Source: Nostoc sp. LEGE 06077
GTDB lineage: Bacteria > Cyanobacteriota > Cyanobacteriia > Cyanobacteriales > Nostocaceae
Direction: 5' to 3'
DNA: 64,000 nucleotides
NCBI RefSeq assembly: GCF_015207705.1
Contig: NZ_JADEWI010000004.1
Coordinates: forward strand, 1-64,000
The notes below the pieces were generated by a model, which saw only the letters and a list, made by a program, of their open reading frames with translations, ran no database searches and was not told where the DNA came from. The position numbers and the translations under genes were made by a program. Positions within the stretch are counted from its first letter, which is position 1. Every line of letters begins with the position of its first letter. Positions 43,960 through 53,611 of this stretch are shown here, piece after piece.

Positions 43960-45372
43960 TTAAGACTTTGCAGATTCATGATTCAATCGTTTTAGTAAAT
44001 CTTGAATATCTGCAATAGTAGCCTTAGTTATTTTTGGCTGTTTTTCCAGCCATGAATTAGCACTTTCATCTCCTTGTTGAACGGCTAAGATTAAAGCCCC
44101 CCAAGCTAGTATTTCTGGCTGTTGTGGGTTAACTTCCAATGCTGCTACTACACGATTCCACAACTTGCCTTTTTCTGCTTTTAAAAGGATAGAAATTTCT
44201 TGGACATTTTGCGGTGATGCTTTAAAGACTTTTAAAGCTTTTTCCCAACGTCCATCAATTAAATCTGCCAAGATTTGTTCACTAGGACTAGCCCAAGTTT
44301 TTTCTGCTTGTGCTTGGGTGAATTGAGCATGTAGGCGAATTAAATCGATTTGAGTTTGTGCTGAGGTTGGTAAGGGGGTTTTGCGTTGTTTTTGAAGAGA
44401 TTTTAAAGATTCTAAAGCAGGTGTCCACAAACCACTACGAGCAATCGATATAGCATTTTGGTAAGCAGTATCTTTGATGGCTGGTGGTTTCAGAGAAATT
44501 TTATCTAGCTGAATTGGGTTAAGGTAAAGCTTGGTAGGTTTAACTTGGTAAACGCGTAATTGAGGTTCTAAACCGACTGTTTGATCTAAAATTAATTCTT
44601 TAGCGTCGTTACCAGTAACTTGCTGCCATTTTGGTAATTGGCCATAAGAATTTTTCCAAGACAGAAGTTGGATTAAGTTAGAGCGTTCTGGATTGTAATA
44701 TAAAATCTGACCATAGGCGATCGCACTTGTGCCTTGTTTATATTCCCCTTGCAAATTAAACCACACTCCCGGTGCTGGTGTTTCATCCTCAAAACCTTTG
44801 ACGGTGGTTAAAGGTAACAGAGTATTAGTGTCATCACTTTCTGTTGTCGATTCGACAAAGGATTTTTCGATTCCAGTGATAGATAGTTGCGTTGCTAGAC
44901 GATAGTGTTTTTCTGATTGTGATTTAAACTCTGCGTCTTGTGCTAGTTGATAAACTCGTAGTGCTACTAATTCTTGACAATTAGACTGACAATTGGCACG
45001 TTGTTGAAAAACTGGCATTAAAAATGAATTTTTGTTTTTATCTAAAGCCAGAGTCGCCCCAAATGTTTGTTTTTGTTCTCGCAAGCTGGCTTGAATTTCT
45101 TGTAGGGTGTGGGGATGTTCGCTATAACCAAAGGGAATTTGCGCCCATTCTGGTAAAAATTTGTTTAGCCAAACAATTTTTTCGGGATTGAAGATAAACA
45201 GCCAACTAATCCAAGCAAACACAAAAATTAACCCAGCACTACTGAATAAAACCGTAATTGCTACTGTTGATGTCAGCAAATTTGCCTGTTGCGGGGTTTT
45301 TTCTGCAATGTCTGTGGAAGGTTGATTGCGTCTAAAAAATTTGAGCGATAGTTTACGCGCGGGATGTGCCAT
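43960..45372 (-). CDS. Membrane-anchored conserved hypothetical protein
   Basis: A 470-residue protein I cannot name. A basic N-terminus of about 30 residues precedes one transmembrane helix (VAITVLFSSAGLIFVFAWISWLF). The large remainder is probably periplasmic: a middle part with two Cys close together (RANCQSNCQEL) and a helical C-terminal half resembling degenerate TPR repeats (ALESLKSLQKQRKTPLP, RWEKALKVFKASP, QPEILAWGALILAVQQGD). The ATG lies at 45372. It is divergent from the second porin gene, 280 bp away. Confidence 0.7.
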   Translation of the reverse strand: MAHPARKLSLKFFRRNQPSTDIAEKTPQQANLLTSTVAITVLFSSAGLIFVFAWISWLFIFNPEKIVWLNKFLPEWAQIPFGYSEHPHTLQEIQASLREQKQTFGATLALDKNKNSFLMPVFQQRANCQSNCQELVALRVYQLAQDAEFKSQSEKHYRLATQLSITGIEKSFVESTTESDDTNTLLPLTTVKGFEDETPAPGVWFNLQGEYKQGTSAIAYGQILYYNPERSNLIQLLSWKNSYGQLPKWQQVTGNDAKELILDQTVGLEPQLRVYQVKPTKLYLNPIQLDKISLKPPAIKDTAYQNAISIARSGLWTPALESLKSLQKQRKTPLPTSAQTQIDLIRLHAQFTQAQAEKTWASPSEQILADLIDGRWEKALKVFKASPQNVQEISILLKAEKGKLWNRVVAALEVNPQQPEILAWGALILAVQQGDESANSWLEKQPKITKATIADIQDLLKRLNHESAKS

Positions 45373-45654
45373 ATTACTTTTTGATCAATCTTGTAGGTGG
45401 GGTGAGGCTAGTTAGTGGCGGGAACAGACTCATAGAAAATTAACTACGCGCCCATAGTGAGAGAACTAACCCGATAAATAGCTTAGTTTTCCCTGTTCCC
45501 TTTCATTTTTATACTCGCGTTTTCTCCTATTGCCCAGAACTAGTTTCGTCTCATTTAGTACAAAGTCGGTAAAATTTCTCATGTCGAACCTGATATTTTT
45601 GCTTACACTCAGACTTCAGTATTGTCTGTAGAGTTTAAAAAATTGGAAGTTAAC

Positions 45655-47346
45655 GTGATTCGCTATAGTCATCTGAAATTCTGGATAATCGCATCTTGCT
45701 TGATTGCTGGATTAAACGGCGGATCACAAACAGCATCCGCCCAAGATTATACAAATACAGACTTAGAACCAAGTCTGAGTTTAGACAACCAAGATTACCC
45801 GATATTCCCTACCGCTTCAACAGATCAGGGTGTAACAGAAAATACTGAGCCGATGGCACAAGTCACATCGGTGTCGCAATTAAATGATGTTCAACCTAGC
45901 GATTGGGCTTTTACGGCGTTGCAATCTTTGGTGGAACGTTATAACTGCATTGCTGGCTATCCTAATAATTCCTTTCGTGGCGATCGCGCTGTCACTAGGT
46001 ATGAGTTTGCTGCCGGGATGAATGCTTGCTTAGATAAAATTAACCAAATTATCGCCGCCGCCGCACCCAGCGCCGAACTCGTAAAGCGTGCAGATTTAGA
46101 TACAATTCAACGCTTACAAACAGAATTTAGCAGCGAATTAGTAACCTTGCGCGGACGAGTCGATAGCTTAGAAGCACGCAGCGCCGAAGTTCAAGCTAAC
46201 CAATTTTCTACCACAACTAAACTTAACGGGCTGTTAATTGCAGGTGTTCAAGGACGGACTTCTAACCGTGCTGATGTTAATCCCAGAGATGGCGTAAAAG
46301 ATTCAAATGATAATGGGACAAACATTAACGTCTTGACCTTTTCTTATCTGAGTTTAACTACTCAGCTAACTCCCCGTAGTGTTTTATTTACAGGGTTATT
46401 AGCCGCTGATGGGGTTACTTCACCGAGATTCAGCAATGATGTGATACTCAGCTACGAATATCCTACAGATAGTAAAATAACCATTACTGACTTGAATTAT
46501 CGCTGGTTAGTCACTGACAAATTAGCCGTCATGGTGGGAACAGAAGGCGTAAATATGACAAACGCTTTCCGAGGCCCAGTACGAGTTGAAAGTGCAGCCA
46601 CAGGCCCCTTATCTCTGTTTGCTCAAAGAAACCCGATTTTAAACACCGGCTTTGGTCACGGCGGTGTTGCTGTGGATTGGCAATTTGCCAAACGTGCCAG
46701 TATCCAAGCTCTCTATACTAGTTACAATCCTGGGAAGCCTGGTGAACGTAGTGGTTTGTTTGATGGAACTACAACCGCCGCGGTGCAATTGTTATTAACA
46801 CCAATTGACACCGTTGATTTGAGTTTGTATTACGTCAATAATTATGCTTCTAATGGTTGTTTGCTTACCTTTGTGGGCGATGAATGTTTAACAGCATCTA
46901 ACGCACCCTTAAAAACCAACGCCTATGGTGGGACACTCAGTTGGCAAATTTCGCCCCGCGTCACTGTTGGCGCGTGGGGTGGTTATACTACATCGTCTAT
47001 TCCTGGGCGATCGGGCCGTGTGGAAACGACAAATTACATGGTATTTCTGAACTTCCCCGATTTATTTGCTCCAGGGAATTTAGGTGGGATTTATGTCGGA
47101 CAACCACCAAAAATTACCAGTAGTACTTTACCTGTCGGTAATAATGTCCCAGATTTTGAGAATACAGGTTTAGGACGTGCAGGCGGACAACCAGGAACAA
47201 CCACTCAAATCGAAGCTTTTTATCGTTTTAGAATGACAGATAACATCTATATTACGCCAGGGATAATTCATATATTGGAACCTGGTCACACACCAGATAG
47301 CGACCCAATTACCATTGGGATTCTTCGGAGTACCTTTCTGTTTTAG
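45655..47346 (+). CDS. SLH-OprB outer-membrane porin (second copy)
   Basis: A porin of about 563 residues. It has a signal peptide ending in SQTASA-QDY, an SLH domain (SQLNDVQPSDWAFTALQSLV to GMNACLDKI), a coiled coil (LQTEFSSELVTLRGRVDSLE) and an OprB-type beta barrel ending STFLF. It shares the ANQFSTTTKL hinge with the porin at 31930-33813. The upstream 280 bp shows no ACCAA-N5-TTGGT site, so it is probably outside the Mo/V regulon. The GTG at 45655 (IRYSHLKF) is preferred because the signal peptide begins there; TTG 45622 would add 11 residues. Confidence 0.85.
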   Translation: MIRYSHLKFWIIASCLIAGLNGGSQTASAQDYTNTDLEPSLSLDNQDYPIFPTASTDQGVTENTEPMAQVTSVSQLNDVQPSDWAFTALQSLVERYNCIAGYPNNSFRGDRAVTRYEFAAGMNACLDKINQIIAAAAPSAELVKRADLDTIQRLQTEFSSELVTLRGRVDSLEARSAEVQANQFSTTTKLNGLLIAGVQGRTSNRADVNPRDGVKDSNDNGTNINVLTFSYLSLTTQLTPRSVLFTGLLAADGVTSPRFSNDVILSYEYPTDSKITITDLNYRWLVTDKLAVMVGTEGVNMTNAFRGPVRVESAATGPLSLFAQRNPILNTGFGHGGVAVDWQFAKRASIQALYTSYNPGKPGERSGLFDGTTTAAVQLLLTPIDTVDLSLYYVNNYASNGCLLTFVGDECLTASNAPLKTNAYGGTLSWQISPRVTVGAWGGYTTSSIPGRSGRVETTNYMVFLNFPDLFAPGNLGGIYVGQPPKITSSTLPVGNNVPDFENTGLGRAGGQPGTTTQIEAFYRFRMTDNIYITPGIIHILEPGHTPDSDPITIGILRSTFLF

Positions 47347-47604
47347 CTAAAAATCAACTCCCTTCTCTACGAGAGGCTGCGCTGGGAGCGTAGCTATGCC
47401 GCAGTCTTTACGGGAGAGGGAACTTTTAACGGGCGGGAAGAGTTTGTCCGTTTCCTCTCCTATCTCTGAGTCCCCACCATAGACAGTCCCTATTCCCTAT
47501 TCCCCGTTAAACCCGTTTTTCGGGTCAAAACTGATTTGCAAGACACAAGCAGAAAAACATATTACAATACTACAGTATTACACAGCGAATACAAGAGTAA
47601 CTAA
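47347..47604. other. Intergenic region with dispersed repeat words
   Basis: Contains GAGAGGCTGCGC and GGGAGCGTAGCTATG, a common Nostocales repeat pair, and GTTCCC/TCCCTATTCCC runs. It carries the promoter of the 47605 gene (ATATTACAATACTACAG). No coding seen. Confidence 0.4.
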
Positions 47605-47952
47605 ATGGAAGAAACAGTAACGCTGTATCGTCCAACTGGCCCCAAAGAACTGGAATTGGTAAAACAAAGCGGTTACACAAAATGGCCGCCGCGACTCCCG
47701 GAACAGCCAATTTTTTACCCAGTGACTAACGAACAATATGCAAAAGAAATTGCCACTAAATGGAATATTCGAGACAGTGGTGTGGGTTATGTGACACGTT
47801 TTAAAGTTAAACAGGAATTTATGAATAAATATGAAGTTCATCAAGTAGGAGCTTCATATCATACAGAATGGTGGATTCCAGCAGAAGAACTAGAACAGTT
47901 GAATGAAAACATCGTCGGTCAAATTGAGGTAATTGGAGAATATAGAGATTGA
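47605..47952 (+). CDS. Conserved hypothetical protein (cyanobacterial; often labelled crystallin-J1-like)
   Basis: A 115-residue soluble protein: TVTLYRPTGPKELELVKQSG, FPPRLPEQPIFYP-like PPRLPEQPIFYPVTNEQYA, VGYVTRFKVKQEFMNKYEV, and a C-terminal TEWWIPAEELEQLNENIVG. The family is widespread in cyanobacteria and, as I recall, carries the loose label ADP-ribosylation/crystallin J1, but this protein is far too short for an ADP-ribosylglycohydrolase. The function is unknown. ATG start with a normal leader. Confidence 0.72.
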   Translation: MEETVTLYRPTGPKELELVKQSGYTKWPPRLPEQPIFYPVTNEQYAKEIATKWNIRDSGVGYVTRFKVKQEFMNKYEVHQVGASYHTEWWIPAEELEQLNENIVGQIEVIGEYRD

Positions 47953-47960
47953 CATAGGAC

Positions 47961-48062
47961 TTATACCAATTTTTTGTGAAAACTCATAAAAAACCAACAC
48001 CTTGATCGGAAAAAGTTGGGAAAGGCTAAAGTAATGTGCAGCTTTACGGAGAATTGGTATAA
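47961..48062. mobile_element. Small MITE with TTATACCAATT termini
   Basis: TTATACCAATT (47961-47971) and AATTGGTATAA (48052-48062) are perfect terminal inverted repeats of a 102-bp non-coding element. The right end read outwards (TACCAATTCTCCGTAAAG) recurs with small changes in the CRISPR leader region at about 18409-18432. Confidence 0.65.
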
Positions 48063-49131
48063 ACCATATTGAATTGTTTCAACTGATGGAGAAGTTTGAA
48101 CAGCTAAATTCTTGAGCAGAAGCTAGACAAAAAGAATGCCAGTAATATGAAGTCTTCTCTAGATAAGTTAAGTTAATTTAAAATTATCAAACATAATTAA
48201 ATTTATTTAAATCACCACTTTTAGCTGATTGATGTGTAGCAAATTATTTTAATAGCTACAAAAAGAAAAAAGGTTTGGCTCACCACCAAACCTGACTATA
48301 AATCCAGTGCATAACAACATCCCGCATTTATTTACTCATGATTTTTGCTGCAAAGCATCTTCCTATAGGATGTATCCAAAACTTATAAAAACTGATATTA
48401 AGCCAAGAATGTATTATTAATTACATTAACATAAAATCATTGCCAGGAATTATTTCAAAATTAAAAACTGCTGATATAATTTATAGATTTCTGACATCTG
48501 GATATGTTTTTATGGCTTGATTGGCAAATATCAGCAAAATAAAAGACGGGCTTTCACCCGTCGAAATAGCTTGAAAGTGGCGATGCACCTTGAATTATAG
48601 AAAAATCATACAAATTAAACTTAGTAGATTGTCAAGAAGACTCAGGATTTAAGCAATAAGAACAGTATTCGTACTCTACTTAATGGTAAGTATTCAGGAG
48701 TCAGAATTCAGGAGCCAGAAGGTTTACAGAATCAGGAGAAATATTTGATGAATTAATTTGCTAATCCTATAGATATTTCTAAATTCTGACTTCTGACTCC
48801 TGGGTGCTGAATTCTTACACTTAATGTTTTAACCAAAGTCATTCTTGTAGTGTTGATCAATTTAGCACAATAAAATTTTTATTAAATGCCAAAATGCCGA
48901 AATATTCAATAAAAAATATTATTTTATATCTCTTGATCAGTCTTATTTAGTAAACTCTATTAGTTATTTGTGTCATTTATTAATATCTCTGGGGTGCAAG
49001 TTATTCAAATAAGAGCAAGTAGTAAAAGCTACTAAATTTTTTGCGTGTTTTAGAGGCACAAAACCAACTACTATTCCATCATGATCTAAGATTGTTGGGT
49101 ATTCTCTAGTTTACGATCGCCACCCTTACCG
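48063..49131. other. Long gene-free region (about 1.07 kb)
   Basis: AT-rich and without a convincing ORF. Structures seen: hairpin AGGTTTGG/CCAAACCT (48271-48293), hairpin GACGGG/CCCGTC near 48544-48561, and STRR-like CAGGAGTCAGAATTCAGG with its inverse TTCTGACTTCTGACTCC (48695-48805). An untranslated RNA could be present but nothing identifies one. The end carries the promoter of the ABC operon. Confidence 0.45.
48271..48293. other. Isolated hairpin in gene-free region
   Basis: AGGTTTGG and CCAAACCT form a perfect 8-bp stem with a 7-nt loop. On the minus strand the sequence after it reads TTTTTTCTTTTTG, so it could be a rho-independent terminator of a minus-strand transcript from the gap. 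Confidence 0.5.
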
Positions 49132-50133
49132 ATGATTGAAGTTGAACATCTCAGTAAAACTTACGGTTCTACCCCAGCGATTACAGATGTAACTTTTCGG
49201 GTTGAACCAGGGGAAATTTTAGGGTTTTTAGGGCCGAATGGCGCTGGTAAAACGACAATGATGCGAATTTTAGCAGGTTATTTACCGGCAACTAGCGGTA
49301 CAGCTAAGATTTCTGGGTTTGATGTCCATGATAATTCTTTGGCTGTGCGTCAACGCATTGGTTATTTACCAGAAACACCGCCGTTATATCCAGAGATGAC
49401 GGTGGAGGGATTTTTGCATTTTGTTGCCAGAATCAAAGGAGTATCCGCAGGCGATCGCACTGCGAAAGTAAAAGCAGCGATCGCCCGATGTAACTTAGAA
49501 GATAAGCAAAAAGTCATTATTCGCAAACTTTCTAAAGGATATCGCCAAAGGGTGGGCATTGCTCAGGCGATCGTTCACGACCCGCCAGCCATCATCCTTG
49601 ATGAACCCACCGTGGGACTTGATCCCCGCCAAATTATCGAAGTGCGAAATCTGATTAAAAGCCTGGCGGGGACACACACGATTATTTTGTCTACTCACAT
49701 TTTGCCGGAAGTGAGCATGACCTGTACCCGTGTTGCTATTATTAATCGCGGTAAAGTTGTTGCCACTAATACCCCAGAAAACCTGATGACACAGTTGACT
49801 GGAGGCTCAGGATATGAATTGGAAATTGAGGGCGAAGCTAACTTAGCCAAACAAGTCTTGCAAAATGTAGCGGGAGTGAGTCTGGTAGAATCAATTCCTG
49901 GTCATCATCTGATCCATGCTACAGACGGACGGGCTTATTTGCGAGTGATTGCTCAACCGGGAAGCGAACCGGGAAGAGAAATCGCCGCTACCCTAATCCG
50001 GGCTGGATTTGGGTTACAAGAAATGCGCCGAGTCAGCGCCACCTTAGAAGATGTGTTCTTGCAACTGACCACCGAAGAAAAGCATTTTGAACCAGAAATA
50101 AACTCAATAGCCAACGAAGGAGAAGCAGCGTAA
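49132..50133 (+). CDS. ABC transporter ATPase, GldA-like
   Basis: A 333-residue ABC-2-type exporter ATPase. Walker A GPNGAGKTT, Q-loop region YLPETPPLYPEMTV, signature LSKGYRQRVGIAQAI, and Walker B AIILDEPTVGLDPRQ are intact. A C-terminal domain of about 100 residues (EIEGEANLAKQVLQNV to LEDVFLQLT) is typical of drug/antibiotic-type and gliding-type exporters. The permease starts right after the stop codon. With the GldG-like and DUF4340 proteins downstream it forms the four-gene GldA-GldF-GldG-DUF4340 arrangement widespread in bacteria. The substrate is unknown. Confidence 0.87.
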   Translation: MIEVEHLSKTYGSTPAITDVTFRVEPGEILGFLGPNGAGKTTMMRILAGYLPATSGTAKISGFDVHDNSLAVRQRIGYLPETPPLYPEMTVEGFLHFVARIKGVSAGDRTAKVKAAIARCNLEDKQKVIIRKLSKGYRQRVGIAQAIVHDPPAIILDEPTVGLDPRQIIEVRNLIKSLAGTHTIILSTHILPEVSMTCTRVAIINRGKVVATNTPENLMTQLTGGSGYELEIEGEANLAKQVLQNVAGVSLVESIPGHHLIHATDGRAYLRVIAQPGSEPGREIAATLIRAGFGLQEMRRVSATLEDVFLQLTTEEKHFEPEINSIANEGEAA

Positions 50134-50946
50134 ATGGGTATAGTGCTGGCGAATATTATTGCCATTTATCGCCGAGAGTTACAGAGTTACTTTATCTCGC
50201 CCTTAGCTTATGCGATCGCTGGCGTATTTTGGTTTATCTCCGGGTTATTTTTCGTGACCATTTTGTTTGGCCCTGATGGTATTTTGCCATCCGTTGCAGC
50301 CATTGACTTACAAGGTCAACAACTGGGTGTCCCAGTCCCCTTAATTGATGTCCCTTATGAATTTATTCGGGCATTTTTAGACCGGATGGGTTGGTTATTG
50401 CTGTTTATTTTGCCAATTTTATCGATGGGGCTGTACGCCGAAGAACGCAAACGCGGCACATTGGAACTTTTAGCCACCTCACCCTTAACTAATTGGGCAG
50501 TAGCCGTTGGCAAATTATTAGGCGTGGTGACATTCTTAATTACAATGGTTGCACCACTTTTGATATTTGAAGCGATCGCCCTGAGTGGTTCCAATCCTCC
50601 CATGTCGCCAGCTATTCCCCTACTCGGTCATTTAGGCTTAATCTTGCTGGCAGCTGCAATTTTATCTTTGGGAATGTTTATTTCCTCCTTAACAGACAGC
50701 ACTATCCTCTCTGCGGTTCTCACCTTTGGCTTGGTTTTGTTGCTGTTATTTGTTGATTTAATCGCTAAAAGTATTGGTGGCCCTGTTGGTGAAGCCTTGG
50801 GTCATTTGTCATTACTCAAACATTACAACACCTTCATCCAAGGAATTTTTGACACCAGCGCCTTAATGTTATTTGCTAGTTACATTTTTTTAGGTATCTT
50901 TCTTACAGCCCAATCAATTGATGCTCTACGTTTTCAACGGCAATAG
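50134..50946 (+). CDS. ABC-2 permease, GldF-like
   Basis: A 270-residue permease with six hydrophobic segments. It begins IYRRELQSYFISPLAYAIAG, the usual GldF/ABC-2 entry, and has SMGLYAEERKRGTLELLATSP, the conserved amphipathic ABC-2 motif. The start codon abuts the stop of the ATPase gene, so translation is coupled. It is the membrane channel partner of that ATPase. Confidence 0.87.
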   Translation: MGIVLANIIAIYRRELQSYFISPLAYAIAGVFWFISGLFFVTILFGPDGILPSVAAIDLQGQQLGVPVPLIDVPYEFIRAFLDRMGWLLLFILPILSMGLYAEERKRGTLELLATSPLTNWAVAVGKLLGVVTFLITMVAPLLIFEAIALSGSNPPMSPAIPLLGHLGLILLAAAILSLGMFISSLTDSTILSAVLTFGLVLLLLFVDLIAKSIGGPVGEALGHLSLLKHYNTFIQGIFDTSALMLFASYIFLGIFLTAQSIDALRFQRQ

Positions 50947-50994
50947 TTTAATAGTCAATAGTTTAAATTCCTGACCATTGACTCTTGAGAAAAT

Positions 50995-52725
50995 ATGAAA
51001 AAAATCACAAAAAAACAACCTTGGAAATATTTGTTTTGGCTGGGGCCGTTTCTATTTATGGTCGGCTTCACAGCGGGGTTAGTGTCTGGTAGCTGGGGAT
51101 TATTATCCCTAGCATTTATGATTCCCGGAATTGCCGTTATTATATTTTGGGTAGTTTGGCAAAGCCAGCAAAACCGTTGGTGGGCGAGTCGTTCTACCCA
51201 AGCGGGAACTAATGCCTTAGTTGCCACATTAGCTGTCTTGGTAATTTTAGGGTTAATTAACTTTTTGGGTGTTCGCTATCAACTACGCCAAGATTTAACC
51301 GAAACTCAGTTATTTACCCTTGCGCCCCAATCAAAAGAATTAGTCCGTCGTCTACCACAAGCAGTCAAAATTTGGGTATTTGATACTAATCAAAGTCCCC
51401 AAGATAGAGAATTACTCGAAAACTATCAACGGCAAAGTTCTAAGTTTCAATTTGAATATGTTGACCCCCAACGCCGACCCGGAATCGCTGAGAAATTTGG
51501 GGTAAAAGAATATGGAGAAGTTTATTTAGAATCGGGCAACAAACGCCAATTAGTACAATCTTTAAATGTCAATGAACGCTTATCAGAAATTAAATTAACT
51601 AACCGACTACAGCAACTTACTAATTCCACTGTTGTCAAAGCCTACTTCCTTCAAGGTCATGGCGAACATCCTTTAACTGGTGGTGAAACTGGAATTTCCC
51701 AAGCAGTGCAAGGATTAACCGAGAAAGGTTACACCGTTGAACCTCTAAATTTAGCTGACAAACTGCAAGTTCCTAACGATGCGGCGACTGTAGTAGTCGC
51801 AGGTGCTAAACGCGGTTTGTTTGACGCAGAGGTCAAAGCTTTACAAGATTATCTCAATCGTGGCGGTAACTTGCTACTGATGATTGATCCTGATACTGAC
51901 CCCAAACTCAGCCCTTTATTACAAGAGTGGGGTGTGCGCCTGGATAATCGTTTAGCAGTTGATGTTTCCGGTGCGGGTGTAGGACTCGGCCCCGCAGCAC
52001 CCATCATCACAGACTATGGACAACACCCAATTACTAAAGATTTTGGCAAAGGTATTTCTTTTTATCGCTTGGCTAGACCGATAGAAATTACCTCAATCCC
52101 TGGTGTTGAGTCTACGCCCCTCATCCGAACCAAACCCTATCCCAATAGCTGGGCGGAAAGCGACCTGCAAAGCGAAAAATTAGAATTCAATCCTGATAAA
52201 GACCTCAAAGGGCCGCTGACTTTAGGTGTGGCGTTGACGAGAAAAGTATCAGTATCTAACCCTGTTCCCACTCCTACTGCTGCGACAACTCCTTTACCCA
52301 CACCAACAACGCAACCTCAAGCAACTCCTACTCCTACTTCCTTACCTTCACCCACGACAAAACCTCAAGCAACTCCCACTTCTACACCAACAACTACTTC
52401 CTTACCCTCACCAACAACAACTCCCCCAACAGGCGAGAAATCTGAACAAACTCCGAAAGAATCACGGTTAGTCGTCTTCGGAAATTCTGATTTTGCTACT
52501 GATGGAGTATTTCAACAACAACTCAATGGTGATGTATTTCTTAACTCTGTAACTTGGCTGAGTCAGCAAGATCAGCAACCTCTTTCCATTCGTCCCAAAG
52601 AACCAAAAAATCGTCGCATCACTTTATCAACATCACAAGCCAATGTTTTAACATTGTCATCTTTGTTGGCATTACCTTTGCTTGGCTTTTTAACAGCCGC
52701 TTTCATTTGGTGGCGAAGAAGATGA
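50995..52725 (+). CDS. GldG-like transporter-associated membrane protein
   Basis: A 576-residue protein with two or three N-terminal hydrophobic helices (YLFWLGPFLFMVGFTAGLVSG and following), a large periplasmic part of the GldG/ABC-type auxiliary family (LTETQLFTLAPQSKELVRRL, YFLQGHGEHPLTGGETG, GGNLLLMIDPDTDP) and a C-terminal helix (LTLSSLLALPLLGFLTAAF). Between them is a Pro/Thr-rich stretch of about 60 residues (PTPTAATTPLPTPTT and repeats), variable and probably an extended linker. It lies 48 bp after the permease gene, in the same operon. Confidence 0.82.
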   Translation: MKKITKKQPWKYLFWLGPFLFMVGFTAGLVSGSWGLLSLAFMIPGIAVIIFWVVWQSQQNRWWASRSTQAGTNALVATLAVLVILGLINFLGVRYQLRQDLTETQLFTLAPQSKELVRRLPQAVKIWVFDTNQSPQDRELLENYQRQSSKFQFEYVDPQRRPGIAEKFGVKEYGEVYLESGNKRQLVQSLNVNERLSEIKLTNRLQQLTNSTVVKAYFLQGHGEHPLTGGETGISQAVQGLTEKGYTVEPLNLADKLQVPNDAATVVVAGAKRGLFDAEVKALQDYLNRGGNLLLMIDPDTDPKLSPLLQEWGVRLDNRLAVDVSGAGVGLGPAAPIITDYGQHPITKDFGKGISFYRLARPIEITSIPGVESTPLIRTKPYPNSWAESDLQSEKLEFNPDKDLKGPLTLGVALTRKVSVSNPVPTPTAATTPLPTPTTQPQATPTPTSLPSPTTKPQATPTSTPTTTSLPSPTTTPPTGEKSEQTPKESRLVVFGNSDFATDGVFQQQLNGDVFLNSVTWLSQQDQQPLSIRPKEPKNRRITLSTSQANVLTLSSLLALPLLGFLTAAFIWWRRR

Positions 52726-52754
52726 AGTATGAAGTGTGAAGTATGAAGTCTGAA
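52723..52754 (+). repeat. Tandem heptamer repeat
   Basis: TGAAGTA, TGAAGTG, TGAAGTA, TGAAGTC and a partial fifth unit: a short tandemly repeated (STRR-type) array typical of heterocystous cyanobacteria. It begins within the last codons of the GldG-like gene. The remaining gap to 52932 holds another repeat word (CTTCGGGAAGCCGCTTGCGC). Confidence 0.75.
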
Positions 52755-52932
52755 ATTTCTAGGAATTACGCAAAAAATCTCTCAAACTCTCATTTCTCTG
52801 TAACCTCTGCGTCTCTGTGGTACCCTTCGGGAAGCCGCTTGCGCGTCTACGATTTTCCGTAGACTGTTCGTAAGTCCCGATTTCATCCTTCTGCTTTTTG
52901 ACCAATGACAAATGACCAATGACAAATAACAA

Positions 52933-53547
52933 ATGACTATTCCAAAGACAACTTTAATTTTGGTATTTTTGGCGCTGGGTTTGGGCGGTTTCGTGTATTT
53001 CCATGAAATGAGAGGTGCAACTCAGCAAGAAGAAGTCAAGGCAAAACAGCAGCAAATTTTCGCTTTTGCAGAAGATGATGTGCAGTCTTTGACAATCAAA
53101 ACAAAAGCTTACACTCTGATGTTAGAACGCAATTCTCAGGGTATTAATCCTAAATGGTTGCTGAAATATCCAGTATCAGATTCAGCCAATGATGCGATTG
53201 TTTCTTATTTAATGGATTTGTTGGTTAAAGGTAAGAGCAATAACATTGTATCAACCCCCGCTAACCAACTCACAGAATTTGGTTTAGTTCAACCCAATGC
53301 CACCATTGATATTAAACTGAAAAATCAGCAAACCCATCAGTTACTTTTGGGCAAATCTAATTTCAATAATCGTTTTGTGTATGCTAAAACTGACTCAGCT
53401 AAACAACCAAATGGCAATATCAATGTATTATTAGTATCTACAGATTTTGCAAATGCCGTTAATCGAGAGCTATCAGAATGGCGACAAACTGTTGATAACA
53501 GTAAATCAACACCTTTACCAACTAATCTTCCTCTGCCAACACCTTAG
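52933..53547 (+). CDS. DUF4340 protein of the GldA/F/G-like operon
   Basis: A 204-residue protein with one N-terminal transmembrane helix (TTLILVFLALGLGGFVYF) and a DUF4340-type body (FAFAEDDVQSLTIKTKAYTL, WLLKYPVSDSANDAIVSYL, HQLLLGKSNFNNRFVYAK). DUF4340 proteins regularly follow GldG-like genes and are thought to work with the exporter. It has a Pro-rich tail. Confidence 0.8.
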   Translation: MTIPKTTLILVFLALGLGGFVYFHEMRGATQQEEVKAKQQQIFAFAEDDVQSLTIKTKAYTLMLERNSQGINPKWLLKYPVSDSANDAIVSYLMDLLVKGKSNNIVSTPANQLTEFGLVQPNATIDIKLKNQQTHQLLLGKSNFNNRFVYAKTDSAKQPNGNINVLLVSTDFANAVNRELSEWRQTVDNSKSTPLPTNLPLPTP

Positions 53548-53611
53548 AAGAAGTATGAAGTATGAAAGGTGAATAAACTCAAATAAAATTTATTGAATTA
53601 CGCATTATTTT

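Noticed and set aside
47605-47952. ADP-ribosylglycohydrolase
   Set aside because: The common label exists for this family, but 115 residues lack the Mg-binding motifs of that enzyme.
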